Shown here piece after piece: positions 1-11,500 of a DNA stretch of 64,000 bases. Source of the stretch: Blasia pusilla (taxonomy: Eukaryota > Marchantiophyta > Marchantiopsida > Blasiales). The position numbers and the translations under genes are program-made. Under the pieces are notes generated by a model, which was not told where the DNA came from, made no database searches, and saw only the letters and a program-made list of their open reading frames with translations. Positions within the stretch are counted from its first letter, which is position 1, and each line of letters starts with the position of its first letter. Location: assembly GCA_050084515.1 (NCBI GenBank), contig CM114272.1, positions 25,792,001 to 25,856,000 of the forward strand, given 5' to 3'.

Positions 1-586
1 GTTGAGAGCATGACTTACTGAACGCACGCTTCTGCAACAACAAAGATTAAGGTTCAAGGAGAGTAGGTGCACGAAACTAGCTTGCTGGTGGGATGAGGAC
101 TTGGCAAGCTGATGCTAATCTAGTTCTGCATAACTTCCTAGTCATCCATCCTAGTTCAACATGAAAAAGAACTCTCCAATTAAACACACTCTCTAGAGTG
201 TGCTTAATTGAAGAGTTATTTTTCAAGTTGTGTTACCAACACACCCACAAGGAAGTGATGGCTAGCTATTGCACGCATGGGAATTTATTCACTTACCTTG
301 CTGCTTTTGGAGATGTTTGAGGGGTGATTTTAGGGTGACACACATTGTAGATTAGTGCGTTGGTGAGTGCACGGCACTACCCCGACTATTGTAGAGAACT
401 TGGTGGGATGGATGTATACCACACCAGTTGTAAGTTACATAGTGTGCGGGCTATTTTCCGCATGTTGAGCTCAAGTGAGATAAGTGGGGGCGTGTCCACA
501 ATTTGGGCATTGTCTAGTGCAAAGCTAGAGGTTGGAGAGTGAGTCATAGTTGTTTGTAGGTTTTACCACAGCGCATCCACAGAGTA
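1..586. other. No gene seen; repeat-derived leader
   Basis: I see no convincing coding region. The stretch holds a long palindrome (157-230) and then runs into sequence recognisable as decayed gypsy gag from about 587. Short open frames here have no recognisable motif. Confidence 0.5.
157..230. repeat. Long near-perfect palindrome
   Basis: Two 37-base arms meet with no loop. They read CAACATGAAAAAGAACTC... and, from the other strand, CAACTTGAAAAATAACTC..., differing at only a few positions. The transcript would fold into one long hairpin. It could be a fold-back or MITE-like element or a small-RNA precursor; no target-site duplication was identified. Confidence 0.75.
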
Positions 587-2763
587 TTGGGGAGCGTGGT
601 AGTGGTAGAAGTGGCGGAGGATTTACTTGGAATGGGAGGGCCCTCCATATGCAAGGGACTTTTTCAGCATATGGAGGGCCCTCCCATGGATGATTATCAC
701 AAGTTTTGGATTCTCCTTGAGGTAGAGATTGAGGCATGGAGACTATTTTGTTCTCCAAGATATGTGTCCCTCACAAGGTGTGTGATGGATGATGTGGCGG
801 ATGCACTAGCATCCACTAACCGCATCAAGGAGACACTTCACTTGGAGGAGTTGTCGATCCGGGTCTTACGAGTGTGACCAATCGAGTACCACCTCTGTTC
901 AACCGATTGGTTGAGTTCTTCCAAGAGTTAGGGAAGAACTATCAGGGGGTGAGGACCGACAAGTTAAAGTCGATTCATGAGTTTTAGTGGAGAGCGTGAG
1001 AGAGTCTTCGACAGGCCTATGCATGCTTTGACGGTTGATTACAGCGACTCAGGATGTGACAGAGGCACAAGCGGTTCAGTTTTGGTATGCAATGGTAGAC
1101 CGCGCGCGAGTTGCGGAAGAGAGTGCAAGATGCAACTCTCTTACATGTTGGTTCGCCTACTCTCAAGTTTGTATTTTTATTTGCGGAGCAGATTGAGCTC
1201 AACATACTTGAGGAGAGATTTTTGATGATAGGCGCGTCATCTTCGAGGAAGACGACACGAGTGACGGTGTCTCCATCAATGCCGCAAAGCACTACTCTAG
1301 ATAGAGTCATGGGACTGAGGGCTACACGAGGATATCGGGAGCCAAGTTCAATCCTACGCTAGGAAGTAGGGCTCAGGTATTTCTTGTCGGACGTGTGGAG
1401 CATCACATCATCAATGAGATTATAGACAATAGAGTGGAGTGTAGGTAGCACCATTAGCTGTATATGAGGCGGCCCACCCTTACCTCAATGTGATCATTGA
1501 CAGAGCTATGGGCACACACCTGAGAGATGTTTTGAGCTGCACCTAGAGGGGGGTCGAGGACCTGGAGATGGCAGAGGACGAGGTGTAGGAGGTCGAGAAC
1601 GTTGAGGAGGAAGGACCCCACCACCTACCACGGTGAGTGCAACACTTGCATCAGAGGAAACTTTGGAGAGGATTGCTCAGTTGGAGCAACTTCTTCAGGC
1701 TATGACAACCCAACATGCATCTACATCAGGTGCAAGATGCTCGTCGACTTCCGGATCAGCTCAGGCCCAAGACATCGCGGGAGATCTAGGAGGTATAGGA
1801 TTTTTGTGGAACACCCCACAGGTGGATGAGATGTAGTGGTTACGAGAGGCGCAGTGAGAGCTTTTGAGCCACGAGGAAAAAATGTGGAAGTGGATTCCCA
1901 GAGGTGAGAAGTTGGTAAGCAGGCTAGACTTCCCTAGTCTTTCATATTTTTAGAGGCTCTTCAGACCCCATCGATGGTCCTTAGACGGCCTTTGAGGAGC
2001 GCTTTTGTCGCAAATGCTGATGTAGTTAGAGGAGTGGGTGAGGCAAGTACATCTACCAGGCCTATGCAACATTCAACACGGCCTAATATTGGCACATTAT
2101 GAGAGATGGCGACGGATTTGTGTAGCGTCCCACTATTTATGGCGAGAGATTTGTTGACATGTGGAGGTGGACCAGTTGAGGATTTCCGGTTGGCGGCGAC
2201 GCTTTATGAGAGCAATGAGTTTGGTTCTTCTAGTGTTGAGACTTGCACACAAGATGTGGCTGAGGTACCCTTAGAGCAGGTGCTCGGGACGAGAGCTAAA
2301 GAGAGTTGGCATGCAGCAACGGCTAGAGTGACGGGGTTGCTAGCTAGACCAGCGATAGAGCGTGCAGCGGTCTCACCAGGAGTTGTTGTCTTGGACAATT
2401 GAGATGGAGTATTCCAGTTGGTTGGTCCATCCAGAGTCGTGTATTGACTGCAGAGAGTGCTACTTGATTCATGAGCATAACCCCTTATGTTGGGGAAGGC
2501 GACATGTATAGCGATGGGATTGCGGAAGTGTGAGATCACTCCATGTCCATTCCAGATTCAGACTTCACTGGGAGGCACATCCCTGACACAGTTCATGACT
2601 CACGATGAGATTGCAGTGAGGATTAAGCCCGATCATCCTACGGATAGTGCAATGGTGCAGACGCAAGCGGTTGTGACACATACCGAGTCTTATGATTTTT
2701 TGGTATGGACTACCGTATTGTATCCTCTAGGGTACACACTTTACTTTTGGGAGGAGACAGCCT
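587..2763 (+). pseudogene. Ty3/gypsy gag-protease remnant (copy A)
   Basis: Degenerate polyprotein with stops and frame changes. Gag is recognised near 900-1,340 by the block around LVEFFQELGKNYQGVRTDK and by IELNILEER, both shared with the gag fragments at 6.4, 34.8 and 61.5 kb. Between 2,106 and 2,763 lies the protease region: the LLDS*A*PLMLGKA block (about 2,461) is the decayed form of the DSGA active-site loop seen at 33.4 kb, followed by the CPFQIQTSLGG block shared with copies at 15.6 and 33.4 kb. The reading stops exactly where an LTR starts at 2,764. No function is expected. Confidence 0.8.
633..686. repeat. Perfect 20-bp inverted repeat inside gag remnant
   Basis: Arms 633-652 and 667-686 are perfect reverse complements with a 14-nt loop. 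Each arm contains GGAGGGCCCTCC, itself a 12-bp palindrome. The equivalent gag region at 5.22-5.28 kb has no such hairpin, so this is a local fold-back change in copy A. Confidence 0.85.
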
Positions 2764-3838
2764 TGTCATGTCTTTTAGGATAGATCGGTGAGATGTAGAA
2801 GAGCGCCTTCATGAGTAGTGCAAGATAGGCTCAGTAGGTCGAGGATGACACACTAAGGCCCCCGAGAAAGCTGAGAGAGCATGTTTCCCCTTTGTTTCGG
2901 CTCATTTGGAGTCATATTGAGGAACTTGCTATTTTAGGTAAGTGCCATTTTGAATATATGATATACTTTCTATTTTTGCTAAGTGGCCCTTGACCTCCTA
3001 TATCAGGTCAAGAGCCAAGGAGGTGACTTGGGAGTATAGGTTACCATGGATAGAGCTTGCAAGATGAGAGGGATATACCTCAAGGAGAGAGAGCTCATAA
3101 CTCATTCTCTTTTTAATTTGTTGAACCTCTTAGCATGAGGCGGCGGAGCTATGGTCTTGCTTGCCTTGTGTGTGTAACCCAAGCCTCTTATTAGGAGAGT
3201 GGGTTTGGTTTGACATTAAGAGAGACATGTGAGAACTATGGTGTTGTGAGAGAAATTGGATCTTATTTTACAAAGAGAGAATGAATAAGTGAGAGAGCTT
3301 CACAGGGGAGCTCGCTGGTCACTCGCTGGTTTTGCAGGTTGGGGATTGTACCCCCCGTTCAACGGTTCGTGGGAGTGCTCACAAGAGCAAGACCCGCTTG
3401 CTTGTGATGTTTCCTCTATCGATTTTTTGTGTGGAAGAGTGGCGCACGAAAGCGCTGCCGAATTTTTTATAAGGATTGAGTATGGGGGCGGGTTGCCCCA
3501 TGCCGGTGGTCTTGGGAGTACGATGTAGCTTGCTGATTTTTATTTTCATAGGTTTTATATTTTTGTTGGAAGAAATCAGCTGAAGCGCTGCCAAATTTTA
3601 TATAGGAGAAAGAGACATTGGGTTTTACAACAGAACCCGTCAGTTTTTACTGGAATGTCCAATTAAAAATATTTTTGTATGCCATTGTAGATCGTGAAGT
3701 TCTACACGTTGTGCAGCAAATAGTGCATAGTTTGGAGTTGCGAGAAAATATTTATGGTCAATCTTTCAAATTTGCACTTCTTAGGCGATTTTGAGGGTTA
3801 AATTGTTTAAATCCTAAACCAGCCGCCACCGTCATAAT
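2764..3838 (+). mobile_element. Gypsy LTR (forward), 3' limit approximate
   Basis: Begins TGTCATGTCTTTTAGG, matching the body start TGTCACATCTTTTAGG of the LTR near 43.52 kb, and stays alignable by eye to 7.57-8.1 kb and 43.5-44.0 kb and, inverted, to 19.0-19.9 kb. It contains the inverted TTGACC pair at 2,989-3,012. From about 3,250 it continues into a segment matching 19.0-19.45 kb inverted, then into a gypsy leader. It could be the 5' LTR of the element that follows. The 3' end is an estimate. Confidence 0.65.
2989..3012. promoter_or_regulatory. Inverted W-box-like palindrome in LTR
   Basis: CTTGACCT and AGGTCAAG flank an 8-base spacer. TTGACC fits the W-box core bound by plant WRKY factors. 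The same arrangement is at 7,798-7,821 and 43,740-43,763, and inverted at 19,663-19,684. WRKY binding is inference. Confidence 0.5.
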
Positions 3839-5056
3839 CACCATCAATGGATCGCCATCCACGGTCCACCATCTACAATCAACCGTCACCATCGATGGTC
3901 AACCATCACCATGAACGGTCCACCGTCCATCGTCGGCCACTACCGCGGCCTAACGCCGCTCGAAGCCGCGTTTGGTCATTGTCCACCCTTGATTGCCATT
4001 TCCGCCATTACAGACTGGAGGGTCTTCCACAACGACCGTTGATTCTCTGACTTGCATCGCCGCCACCATGTACTTTGTTTTTTCCGCCACCGAAATTGCA
4101 CTTTCGTCATCAACTTGTGATGGCAGGTGACCTCGGAGTATGGTATTTGAGTTTTTATTTCATGCTGCTATGTTGTGATTGGTAGCCGTTCGACGACGAT
4201 CGAGTACCTTGCGGTGACGCCCATAGTCGCAACGCGCCACCGATTGCCACGCCGTGCCGCTCGTGGCCGCACCGCACCCTCTTGATCGCGGAGCCGTCCC
4301 TTCAATAAGGACCAGAGCATGTGAATTTTTGATTGAAGAGGGTATGATGCCGAGTGCCACACCCCATTCCCGAGTGCCGTGCCGTTTGTAGTCGTTTCGT
4401 GTTGCTAGTGCCGCACTGCACATCTGGAGGTTTGAGCAACGTCAGTACGAGAGGAGAACGACTTGCTGATTGGAGGAGTTATCTTCACGACCGAGTTGAG
4501 GTCGAGATTTGCAGTTTCCGAGGAGTGACATTAAAATTATTCTCCGGTTATCCATTCTGATTTCTTACCCTGCACGTGTGAGGGATTTTTGGGTATTGGG
4601 AAATTATTTTGGATATTGGGTTTCGTGTTGATGCTAGGAGCATCGATGATGTATGGGTTTAGGGGACATAGACGTGTGTGGGATATCAAGTGTTGAAGAT
4701 GGTTTGTCAATGAGACAATAGATCAATTGATTTGCCGCACCACGCTGCTTGTTGCCGCAAAGCACACGTCTCAATGAGAGAGTGTAGATTGAGTGTCGCA
4801 TGTTTAGTTTGAGTGATTGAGGGATTACTTGTGAGATAGATAGTGATCGTATGAGAGGGGCATGAAGGCCATCACGGCGTCCTTTCAGGATTTTGAGAGG
4901 CGAGGTAGTGCACTTGAGAGTAGCTCTGGAGAATTTACCCGGAGTGGTGCGAGGTTTTGAGGGTCTCCACGTGAGGGACCACCTCGATCTCCTTCTGTGT
5001 CATCTTCTGACAAGGGGGAGCATGTAGAGGAGTGTGTTAGTGATCCATCGTAGACA
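3839..5056 (+). mobile_element. Gypsy 5' leader (untranslated)
   Basis: Non-coding leader of the forward gypsy element. It shares blocks with the reverse-strand leader at 18.0-18.75 kb (for example around GTTGTGATTGGTAGCCG) and with 60.84-61.1 kb (GGGTTTAGGGGACATAGA). The first 130 bases are a CCACC/ATCAC-rich, near-repetitive stretch. Open frames here are not conserved between copies. Confidence 0.6.
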
Positions 5057-5366
5057 TTGAGTTGTGCTACAAGTTGGGCATACGAGATGGACGATCAGGG
5101 TAGAGGATCGCATAGGTTTCTGGGTGTTGTAGGCACTAAAGAGCTACACGACTTCATTACGGAGTTTAGGAGTTGGTGTGACTCACAGCGGGCTAGGAAC
5201 TCTAGAGAGTTCAACTCATTTATAGCATGGTACGGTATGTTACAACATTTAGAGGAGGCGCCCATGGACGATGATCATGAGTTCTCCCATAGATATGCCG
5301 AGGAGATTGAGGCATGGCGACTCTACTATGACTTACACTATGTGTCAAGGACAAAGTCGTTGTCCT
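5057..5366 (+). pseudogene. Gypsy gag N-terminal part (copy 1)
   Basis: The frame encodes a gag-like N-terminal segment with the blocks GSHRFLGVVGTKELHDFI and FRSWCDSQRARNSREFN. The same segment is at 17.65 kb (reverse strand) and 61.3 kb. It is cut at about 5,366 by an inserted piece of a different gypsy element and resumes in a related frame at about 6,421. The role would be capsid formation; here it is a fragment. Confidence 0.75.
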
Positions 5367-6420
5367 CTAGTTAAATCAGTAAAATCAGTAAAATATCGTT
5401 GGTTTGGTCCATACGTTGTAGTCTTTGCTTTTGACAATGCCTTTTACAAACTACGTGAACTAGATGGCACAATTCTCAAGCTGCCCATTGTAGGAAAAAG
5501 GGTTAAGATTTTCCGTAGACGTGAGGAATTTCTTGATTTTGATTCAATATGTCTAGAGGCACGACAAAAATAAGTATAAGTAAAATATCAAGAAGTCTCG
5601 ATGTTTTCGGCACATACCGGAGGATGTGCAAGTTTGGAGGGGATAAATGTCCTATAGTAAAATCAGCCAGTGTGTAAACTCTTTCCTCGTTAAGTGTTAG
5701 ATAGAGTTTTATTAGTATTAAGTAAATTAGCTTATGAAAAGGAAATTCCCATGTTTAAACCTCTTTATGATGCCTCTTTCATGCGGACCCAACTTTAGGA
5801 AAAGAGGTAATAAATAAAAGATGACTTTATAAAAGTAAAGTAGTGAGGTTGGTAGTTTAATGAAAAGAAAAAGTAGGCTTGGTTGGTGGCTATGTTAGTT
5901 GGGGTAATTTGGAAATATCAAGTGGGTAAAAGAGGATATTTTGGAAGACATAAGAGGAAATACACTTGTGTCAAAATATAATTGGCTAAGCCTTGAGAGG
6001 AAGTCATGTGGCACAAGATAAGATTAGCTCTATTTCGTACTCTTATGGATTACTTGTGAGTATATAAAGAGGAGGGACCTTCAAAGGTTCATGACCTTCT
6101 ATACCACCTCTTGAGTCTCTCGTGTCACTCTTGAGTGTATGGCTTTGGGATTGCTTGCTCTTGCAATGAGAATGGATCACCCCTCTTGGGAGAGTAACTT
6201 GACCATGATTTATTCTTCGAGAGATTTCTAGAGTATGGTGTGTGTGTGTGGAGATGACAGGTTTGTCACCTTAGAGGAGTTTAGTCATACTAAAATAGTT
6301 TATCACTTTGGGGAGGCGTTCATGAACCAGTTTATTCAATCTCCAACTCTGGTGATCCTTCCTATCGTCACAGATAGGAGGACTTGGGATTGTACTTTGT
6401 ATGTCCTTATATAGTGATCC
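5367..6420 (+). mobile_element. Second gypsy family: integrase tail plus LTR
   Basis: From 5,370 to 5,573 an open frame encodes the classic gypsy integrase C-terminal block (RWFGPYVVVFAF, YKLRELDGTILKL, GKRVKIFRRR), then a stop. A purine-rich tract (TTGGAGGGGATAAA) is followed by a probable LTR start TGTTAGATAGAG at 5,694. The LTR has a TATA box at 6,061. The sequence is closely repeated at 63.1-63.95 kb, including downstream coding-like sequence (VYHFGEAFMNQ...). It interrupts the gag of copy 1, so it is a nested or recombined insertion. Confidence 0.75.
6061..6069 (+). promoter_or_regulatory. LTR TATA box
   Basis: TATATAAAG followed by AGGAGGGACC. The same TATATAAAA plus AGGAGGGACC is at 63,509 in the other LTR copy, so it has been kept in both. 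Confidence 0.55.
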
Positions 6421-7485
6421 ATGGACGTCAATAGGCTTGCTCAAGTAGGGTTTAACCCCGTGGTTGAGTTCTTTGCTGAGTTGAGGGCAAGCTACCAGGA
6501 GGTACGGACGGAGAAGTTGCGGAGCATCCACGACTTCCAAAGGCGCCTAGGTGAGAGTTTGCGTGAGGCTTATACTTGCACCAGGTTATCAACGTCACTC
6601 AGGGGGTGACAAAGGCTCATGCTATCCAATCATAGTACGTGACGTTGGACCCGACCCTACAGACATGGGTGCGGGAGGGGGTGCTTCTTATGAATACCTC
6701 TCTTATGTTGAGAGATGTTTTTAGGATCGTCAAGAACATTAAGCGCAACATGGCGGAGGAGAGCATAGCCACCATGGGTTCTGGGCGAGAGCAATCACGA
6801 TTTTCTGCACCACCAGTGCAGCAACGTGGACTCTGAGATAGGTTGACTGTGGCACCACAAGCTTAGGGAGGATAGTCGGAGGCCCTGCCACAGACACCTG
6901 CACCTTCATATGCGGTTAACAGCCGCCGCCTACGATTACTTGTTGGTCATGTGGTAGAGCCCATCATCAATGCGATTGCACTAGCTCGTCAGGGTCATGT
7001 ACGTGTGCCTTAGCATGGCGGAGGAGATGATGCTGCATCAGGAGGTTATCTGTGTGACTATTGTCAGAGGTATGGTCACACACGCGCCAAGTGTTTTAGT
7101 TTACATCATGAGTTACGTCCGGACCGAGGACCAGAGAGGGCACTGGAGCAAGTAGTCGGTCCGGGTGGGCTAGAGATTATGCACCAGGTGGTCCCGTCGG
7201 GGGACAAGGAGCTAGAGTTATCCGACAGGGTGGTGGAGGTGCCCGTGGAGGAGGTAGAGTCCCACCACCTAGACACATCGAGGGAAACGTCGGGCGTGAG
7301 GTTGGGATGGCTATGCAGATATAACAACTACAGGATCAGATTGCCGCTATGGCATTGAGGTTACCCGATGTCGGATCCGTGCCATCGACATCATATGGAG
7401 CAGCCAAAGGTATGGAGGATCCTGGTTGGATGTCCGGGGTTGTCCAAATGAAGGCCGCCGTAGAGTTGGATCCACAACTCTACAA
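6421..7485 (+). pseudogene. Gypsy gag C-terminal part with zinc knuckle (copy 1)
   Basis: Gag resumes with VVEFFAELRASYQEVRTEK and continues through a basic, Gln-rich stretch. A CCHC zinc knuckle, CDYCQRYGHTRAKC (C-x2-C-x4-H-x4-C), lies near 7,048-7,090. Frames change several times, so it cannot be expressed as one protein. The segment ends where a truncated LTR begins at 7,486. The protease present in copies A, 2 and 3 is missing here, apparently lost at that insertion. Confidence 0.75.
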
Positions 7486-8223
7486 GGATGCCATGAGTAA
7501 GGATGGGATCATGCATATTTGTGTGTGTGTTCGGTGACAGCGATGTATGTTGTATAACGATGTGTATGCGCACAATATTTTTCACGTCTTTTAGGATAGA
7601 TCGGTGAGATCTAGTAGATCGCCTTTGTGAGTAGTGGAGGACAGACTCAGTAGGTCGAGGATGACATGCTAAGGCCCCATGAAATCTAAGAGAGCATTTT
7701 TCGTTTTGGCTCATTTGGAGCAATATTGAGGAACTTACTATTTAAGATAAGTATCATTTTGAGTATATGATCGACTTTCTATTTTTGCTAAGTGGCCCTT
7801 GACCTCCTACATCAGGTCAAGAGCCAAGGAGGTGACTTGGAAGCATAGGTTACCATGGAGAGAGCTTGGAAGAGGGGAGGGGTATACCTCAAGGTGAGAG
7901 AGCTTGAGAGCTCATTCTCTTTTTAATTTGTTGAACCTCTTCGCATGAGGCGGCAGAGCTATGATCTTGCTTATCTAGTGTGTGTAACCCAAGCCTCTTA
8001 TTAGGAGAGTGGGTTTGGTTTGACATTGAGACAGACATGTGAGAGTGCACATATGTGAGAAGTATGGTGTTGTGAGAGGGATTCCATCTTATTTTATTCG
8101 AGATATTTTCGTACTTCTTGTCTCGTTGTTTGGATGCCATGAGTTAGCATGGGATCGTGCGTGTTTGTGTGTGTGTTTGATGACAACGATGTATGTTGTG
8201 TAGCGATGTGTATGCGCACAATA
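7486..8223 (+). mobile_element. Gypsy LTR with terminal sub-repeats
   Basis: The first terminal sub-repeat (7,486-7,577) is shortened at its start; the second is 8,099-8,223. Both contain the block GATGTATGTTGT and end GTATGCGCACAATA. The body carries the W-box-like palindrome at 7,798-7,821. It sits between gag and the protease-methyltransferase linker of copy 1, so it is a nested insertion or recombination product. Confidence 0.75.
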
Positions 8224-8610
8224 GCCTCCTATCGACCAAGTTGGCAGTCAGGTGAGGGACGAGCCAGTTAGCTAACAGTTGAGTATGCAGGGAGGATTGA
8301 TGGTCTAGTCCGAGGGTTGACCACAACAGTTGCTACTTATTATGGCACATTATGTTGGCTTGGAGATTTACCGGAGGGGAACATTGATGTAGGGGATATT
8401 CTTGTAGAGGCCTCAGGAGTGGCATGCGATGATGAGTGTGGCTACATCTATTGGTGACACTTCTTCAACTTTGTGGGGGACGAGCATCGATTTGCAGAGG
8501 AGAGCGAACGAGCTCGTGAGGTAGGCATGGAGCCGAGCCTATGCTCTAGAGCGAGACGGGACAGAGTTACCCTGCTCTAGGAGTGGAGATGTTGACATCC
8601 TTGGACACAA
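8224..8610 (+). pseudogene. Protease-methyltransferase linker remnant (copy 1)
   Basis: Decayed coding sequence matching the region after the protease in the reverse-strand copy at 32.85-33.18 kb (GEFxxLP.. and WxxxLxEGNI-type blocks can be followed across frames). It leads into the methyltransferase at 8,611. No function is recognised. Confidence 0.5.
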
Positions 8611-9610
8611 TACCAAATTGTGTGGCAGTATCTCGAAGAGGGTGTACGTATACTAGATCTCTTTGAAGGGATTAACACAACGTTGGCTGCAATGTTGTAC
8701 GCCGGAGTACAAGTATATCAGTACTTGTATGTTGAGAAAGATGAGACTGCACGTAGAGTCTCATTACATCATGTGTCGAGACTAGTCCAACTAAATCCTT
8801 CGTTATTGCGAGTGTATGCGGTCAAGGGATATCAACATGTATTCCCGACCAACATTTTGTTGTTGGGGGCGCCAGATCTTGAAAGGTTTGGTCCGATATA
8901 CTTGGTGGCAGGATGGCCATGTCAGGGTCATTCTTCGGCGGGTCGAGGACTTGGTTTGCAGGACCCAAGGTCGCCCATGTTTTGGGAGATGCTACAAGTT
9001 CTTCGACACTTGCAAACTACCCGAAAAAATTCTCCAGCTTACATTTTGGAAAATATCCCATTGTTAGTTGACATTTGAGCATGAGAGATGGCGAGTGTAC
9101 ATCAGGTGCGGTCGTGGATAGGACCGGCAATGATGTTGGATGCGGCGAGTATTGGATCGCACGCACACTCTCCTCGATTGTAGTGGACGAACCTTTTACC
9201 ATCCGAGTTACTAATGCGGGCTTTATGATGGAGTCCAGAGACCATCACTACTTATAACGGATGCGATCTTGGATCCAGGGCGATGATCTCAGGTTGTTAC
9301 TCCTGATGATGTACCACCGTTGGTGGTGGCCAATCGGGTGGGCCGGCGGAGGGCATCATTCCCTACGTTGGTGAGTTTTCTGGCATCTCATGCTTTTTGT
9401 CTGGGAGGACCATACATGATATGGGATGAGCAGGCAGGTACACTGGTGGAGCCCACCATTGACAAGCGAGAGCGAGTTATGGGGTTCTCAACAGGTACGA
9501 CGGCGGTGCCTATGATGGCAGAGGCATCCTGTAGACAAGTATTGGGTCACGCTATGGACCTAAACTATCTTACTTGGATATTTTGTCTTGGTTTGGCTGA
9601 GCAGTGACGG
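8611..9610 (+). pseudogene. Retrotransposon-borne C5-cytosine DNA methyltransferase (copy 1)
   Basis: The frame from 8,620 shows the ordered motifs of a C5-cytosine DNA methyltransferase: motif I ILDLFEGINTTLAA (usual FGG changed to FEG), the motif IV catalytic loop GWPCQGHSSAG with the Cys codon at 8,920-8,922, LQDPRSPMFWEML, and motif VI ILENIPLL. A stop follows at 9,076. The rest of the domain continues in other frames: RERVMGFSTGTTAV near 9,470 and the C-terminal helix block LGHAMDLNYLTWIF near 9,540. The enzyme would transfer methyl groups from AdoMet to cytosine. It lies upstream of RT in the same polyprotein order as the reverse copy at 14.1-15.1 kb. Stops and frameshifts make it inactive. 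Confidence 0.9.
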
Positions 9611-10700
9611 ATGCGAGAGGCATCTATGACATTACGTCCACTTTGCAGTGCAACGTCTAGTGGGGCAGGTGAGACAATGGTTGGGGGCGCGATGGTGATG
9701 GAGAGGCATCCATGGACTTCATGGGATATGTCACGAGAGCAAAGAGAGATGGGAGTTCATTTCGCTGATGTAGGACATAGTGGAGTGTCTAGAGAGTTGG
9801 TGTCTGAGTTAGGAGCGTATGTTGTTGCTCTAGAGGTTGCTAGTTAGCAACCACCACCCTCCTCTTCTCCAGAGGTTACGAGAGAGACTTGGGAGCCGAT
9901 GATTGGTCCTAGGTTGACAAGAGCAGAGAGGAGATGAGTGTTGCAGTTCTTGTGGAGATTCAAGGTATGTTTTGCATATAGTATGCACCACTTGGGTATG
10001 CTGAAGGATCAAGGTATTCGAATCGAGTTGGATAGTGATACTCCTATCTTCCGATGACCATACAGGTATTCCGACATGGAGCGAGCCTTGATTCATAGTA
10101 GGAGTTGAGACTTGGCTGACGCTGCACTAGTGGAGAGATCGCTTGGAGAGTATGCATGTGCCACAATTATGTCGGCGAAGAAGGACATGCATAGCCAGTG
10201 GATAGGCGGATGTGTGGGGATTACCGTCCTATCAATCGCATACGAAGGATGATCGCTATGCTATGCCTACTCCCAAGGAGATCTTTGATGCAGTGGGGCA
10301 TCCAAGGATCTTCAATTTTTTGGATCTTTGTGCTATCATCAGTTGCCCATCCGAGTGGAGGACAAGGAGAAGACAACATTTTGGGGGATAGATCCTTTCG
10401 GGAAGGATTGTTTGTACTAGTGGCGGTTCTTACCATTTGGATTGAAGAACGCTCTTGCCAGTTTTCAGCGAGTTATGGATAGGATTTTGGCTGGTTTGGA
10501 CTATGCAAGATGTTACATCAATGACATTATTCTCTTCAGTGCCATAGTTGAGGAGCACAAAAGACATTTGGAGGAGGTGTTTTGACGATTGCAGTAAAAT
10601 GGGTTGAAGTTACATACAAGCAAGTGCATGTTCTTCCATGATGAGATCTAGTACCTTGGACACACCCAAGAGGTATTGGAGTTCAAAAGACAAAGGTGGA
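9611..10700 (+). pseudogene. Gypsy reverse transcriptase (copy 1)
   Basis: After a linker (9,611-9,847, duplicated at 59.3-59.6 kb), RT blocks appear in order across frames: the LKDQGIRIELDSDTPIF lead-in near 10,003, MCGDYRPINR at 10,210, the FLDLCAYHQLP equivalent near 10,318, FGLKNALASFQRVMDRIL near 10,438 and the catalytic box as CYINDIILFS near 10,512. The expected YIDD is YIND, losing one catalytic Asp. Several stops interrupt it. RT would copy the element RNA into DNA; this copy cannot. Confidence 0.85.
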
Positions 10701-11500
10701 GGCCATAGCATGCATTTCCCGCCCTATACATGTGAGTCGAGTTCGAGCTTTCATGGGATTGGCGAACTACTAGCTATCGACGGTACGTGAAGGGATTTAG
10801 TGCGATTGCGAAGGCGCTGACTTTGTTGACTAGGTTGGACCAGAAGTGGTTTAGGGGAGATGATTAGGAGCAAGCATTTCAGAAGCTCAAGGACATGTTG
10901 ACATCCTCATCCATTTTGAGGAGACCTATGCGTGGTCGTCCGTTCTAGTTACATACGGACTGGAGTATGTTGGGGTAAGGAGCGGTGCTCATTCAGAGAG
11001 ATGATGAGGGGAAGGAGTTCATAATGGCATATGCAAGCCGCTCGAACAATGCTATAGAGGCAAAGTACAGTTCCTATGAGGGGGAGTGCTTAGCAACAAT
11101 GTGGGCAATGGCCCATTTCAGATGTCATTGGTCGGGAATCCTTTCACGCTCATCATTGATCTTCAGCCACTCAAATGGTTGATGGAGTCTGACAAGCTTA
11201 CAGGGAAGCTTGCAAAATGGTCACTCCTCTTGTAGAAGTATGATTTTCACATTGTCTATCATCCAAGACATCTGAACCAGGAAGCAGACGAGTTGAGACG
11301 TAAGCCATGCAAGAGCTAGAGGGATGCGACTGAAACGCGATGGCATGGTGAGAGTGATGAGGAGATGATGCCAGGTTGGCACGCATCTGACTATTTTTGT
11401 ATGTTGGCTATGTTAGTTCAACATGAGGCATCCACTCCATGAGGAAGGTTGGATGGTGAGTCCTCAGATCCAGATGCTAGTGAGGAGTCGAAATGAACTA
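10701..11500 (+). pseudogene. Gypsy RNase H region (copy 1)
   Basis: Contains the gypsy RT-RNase H connection and RNase H: GAVLIQRDDEGKEFIMAYAS near 10,981, then NAIEAKYSSYEGECLATMWA with the conserved Glu of the E-C-LA block, then HFRCHW. The tether region after it (FHIVYHPRHLNQEADELRR-like, 11,250) is also recognisable. Multiple frame breaks. Confidence 0.8.
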
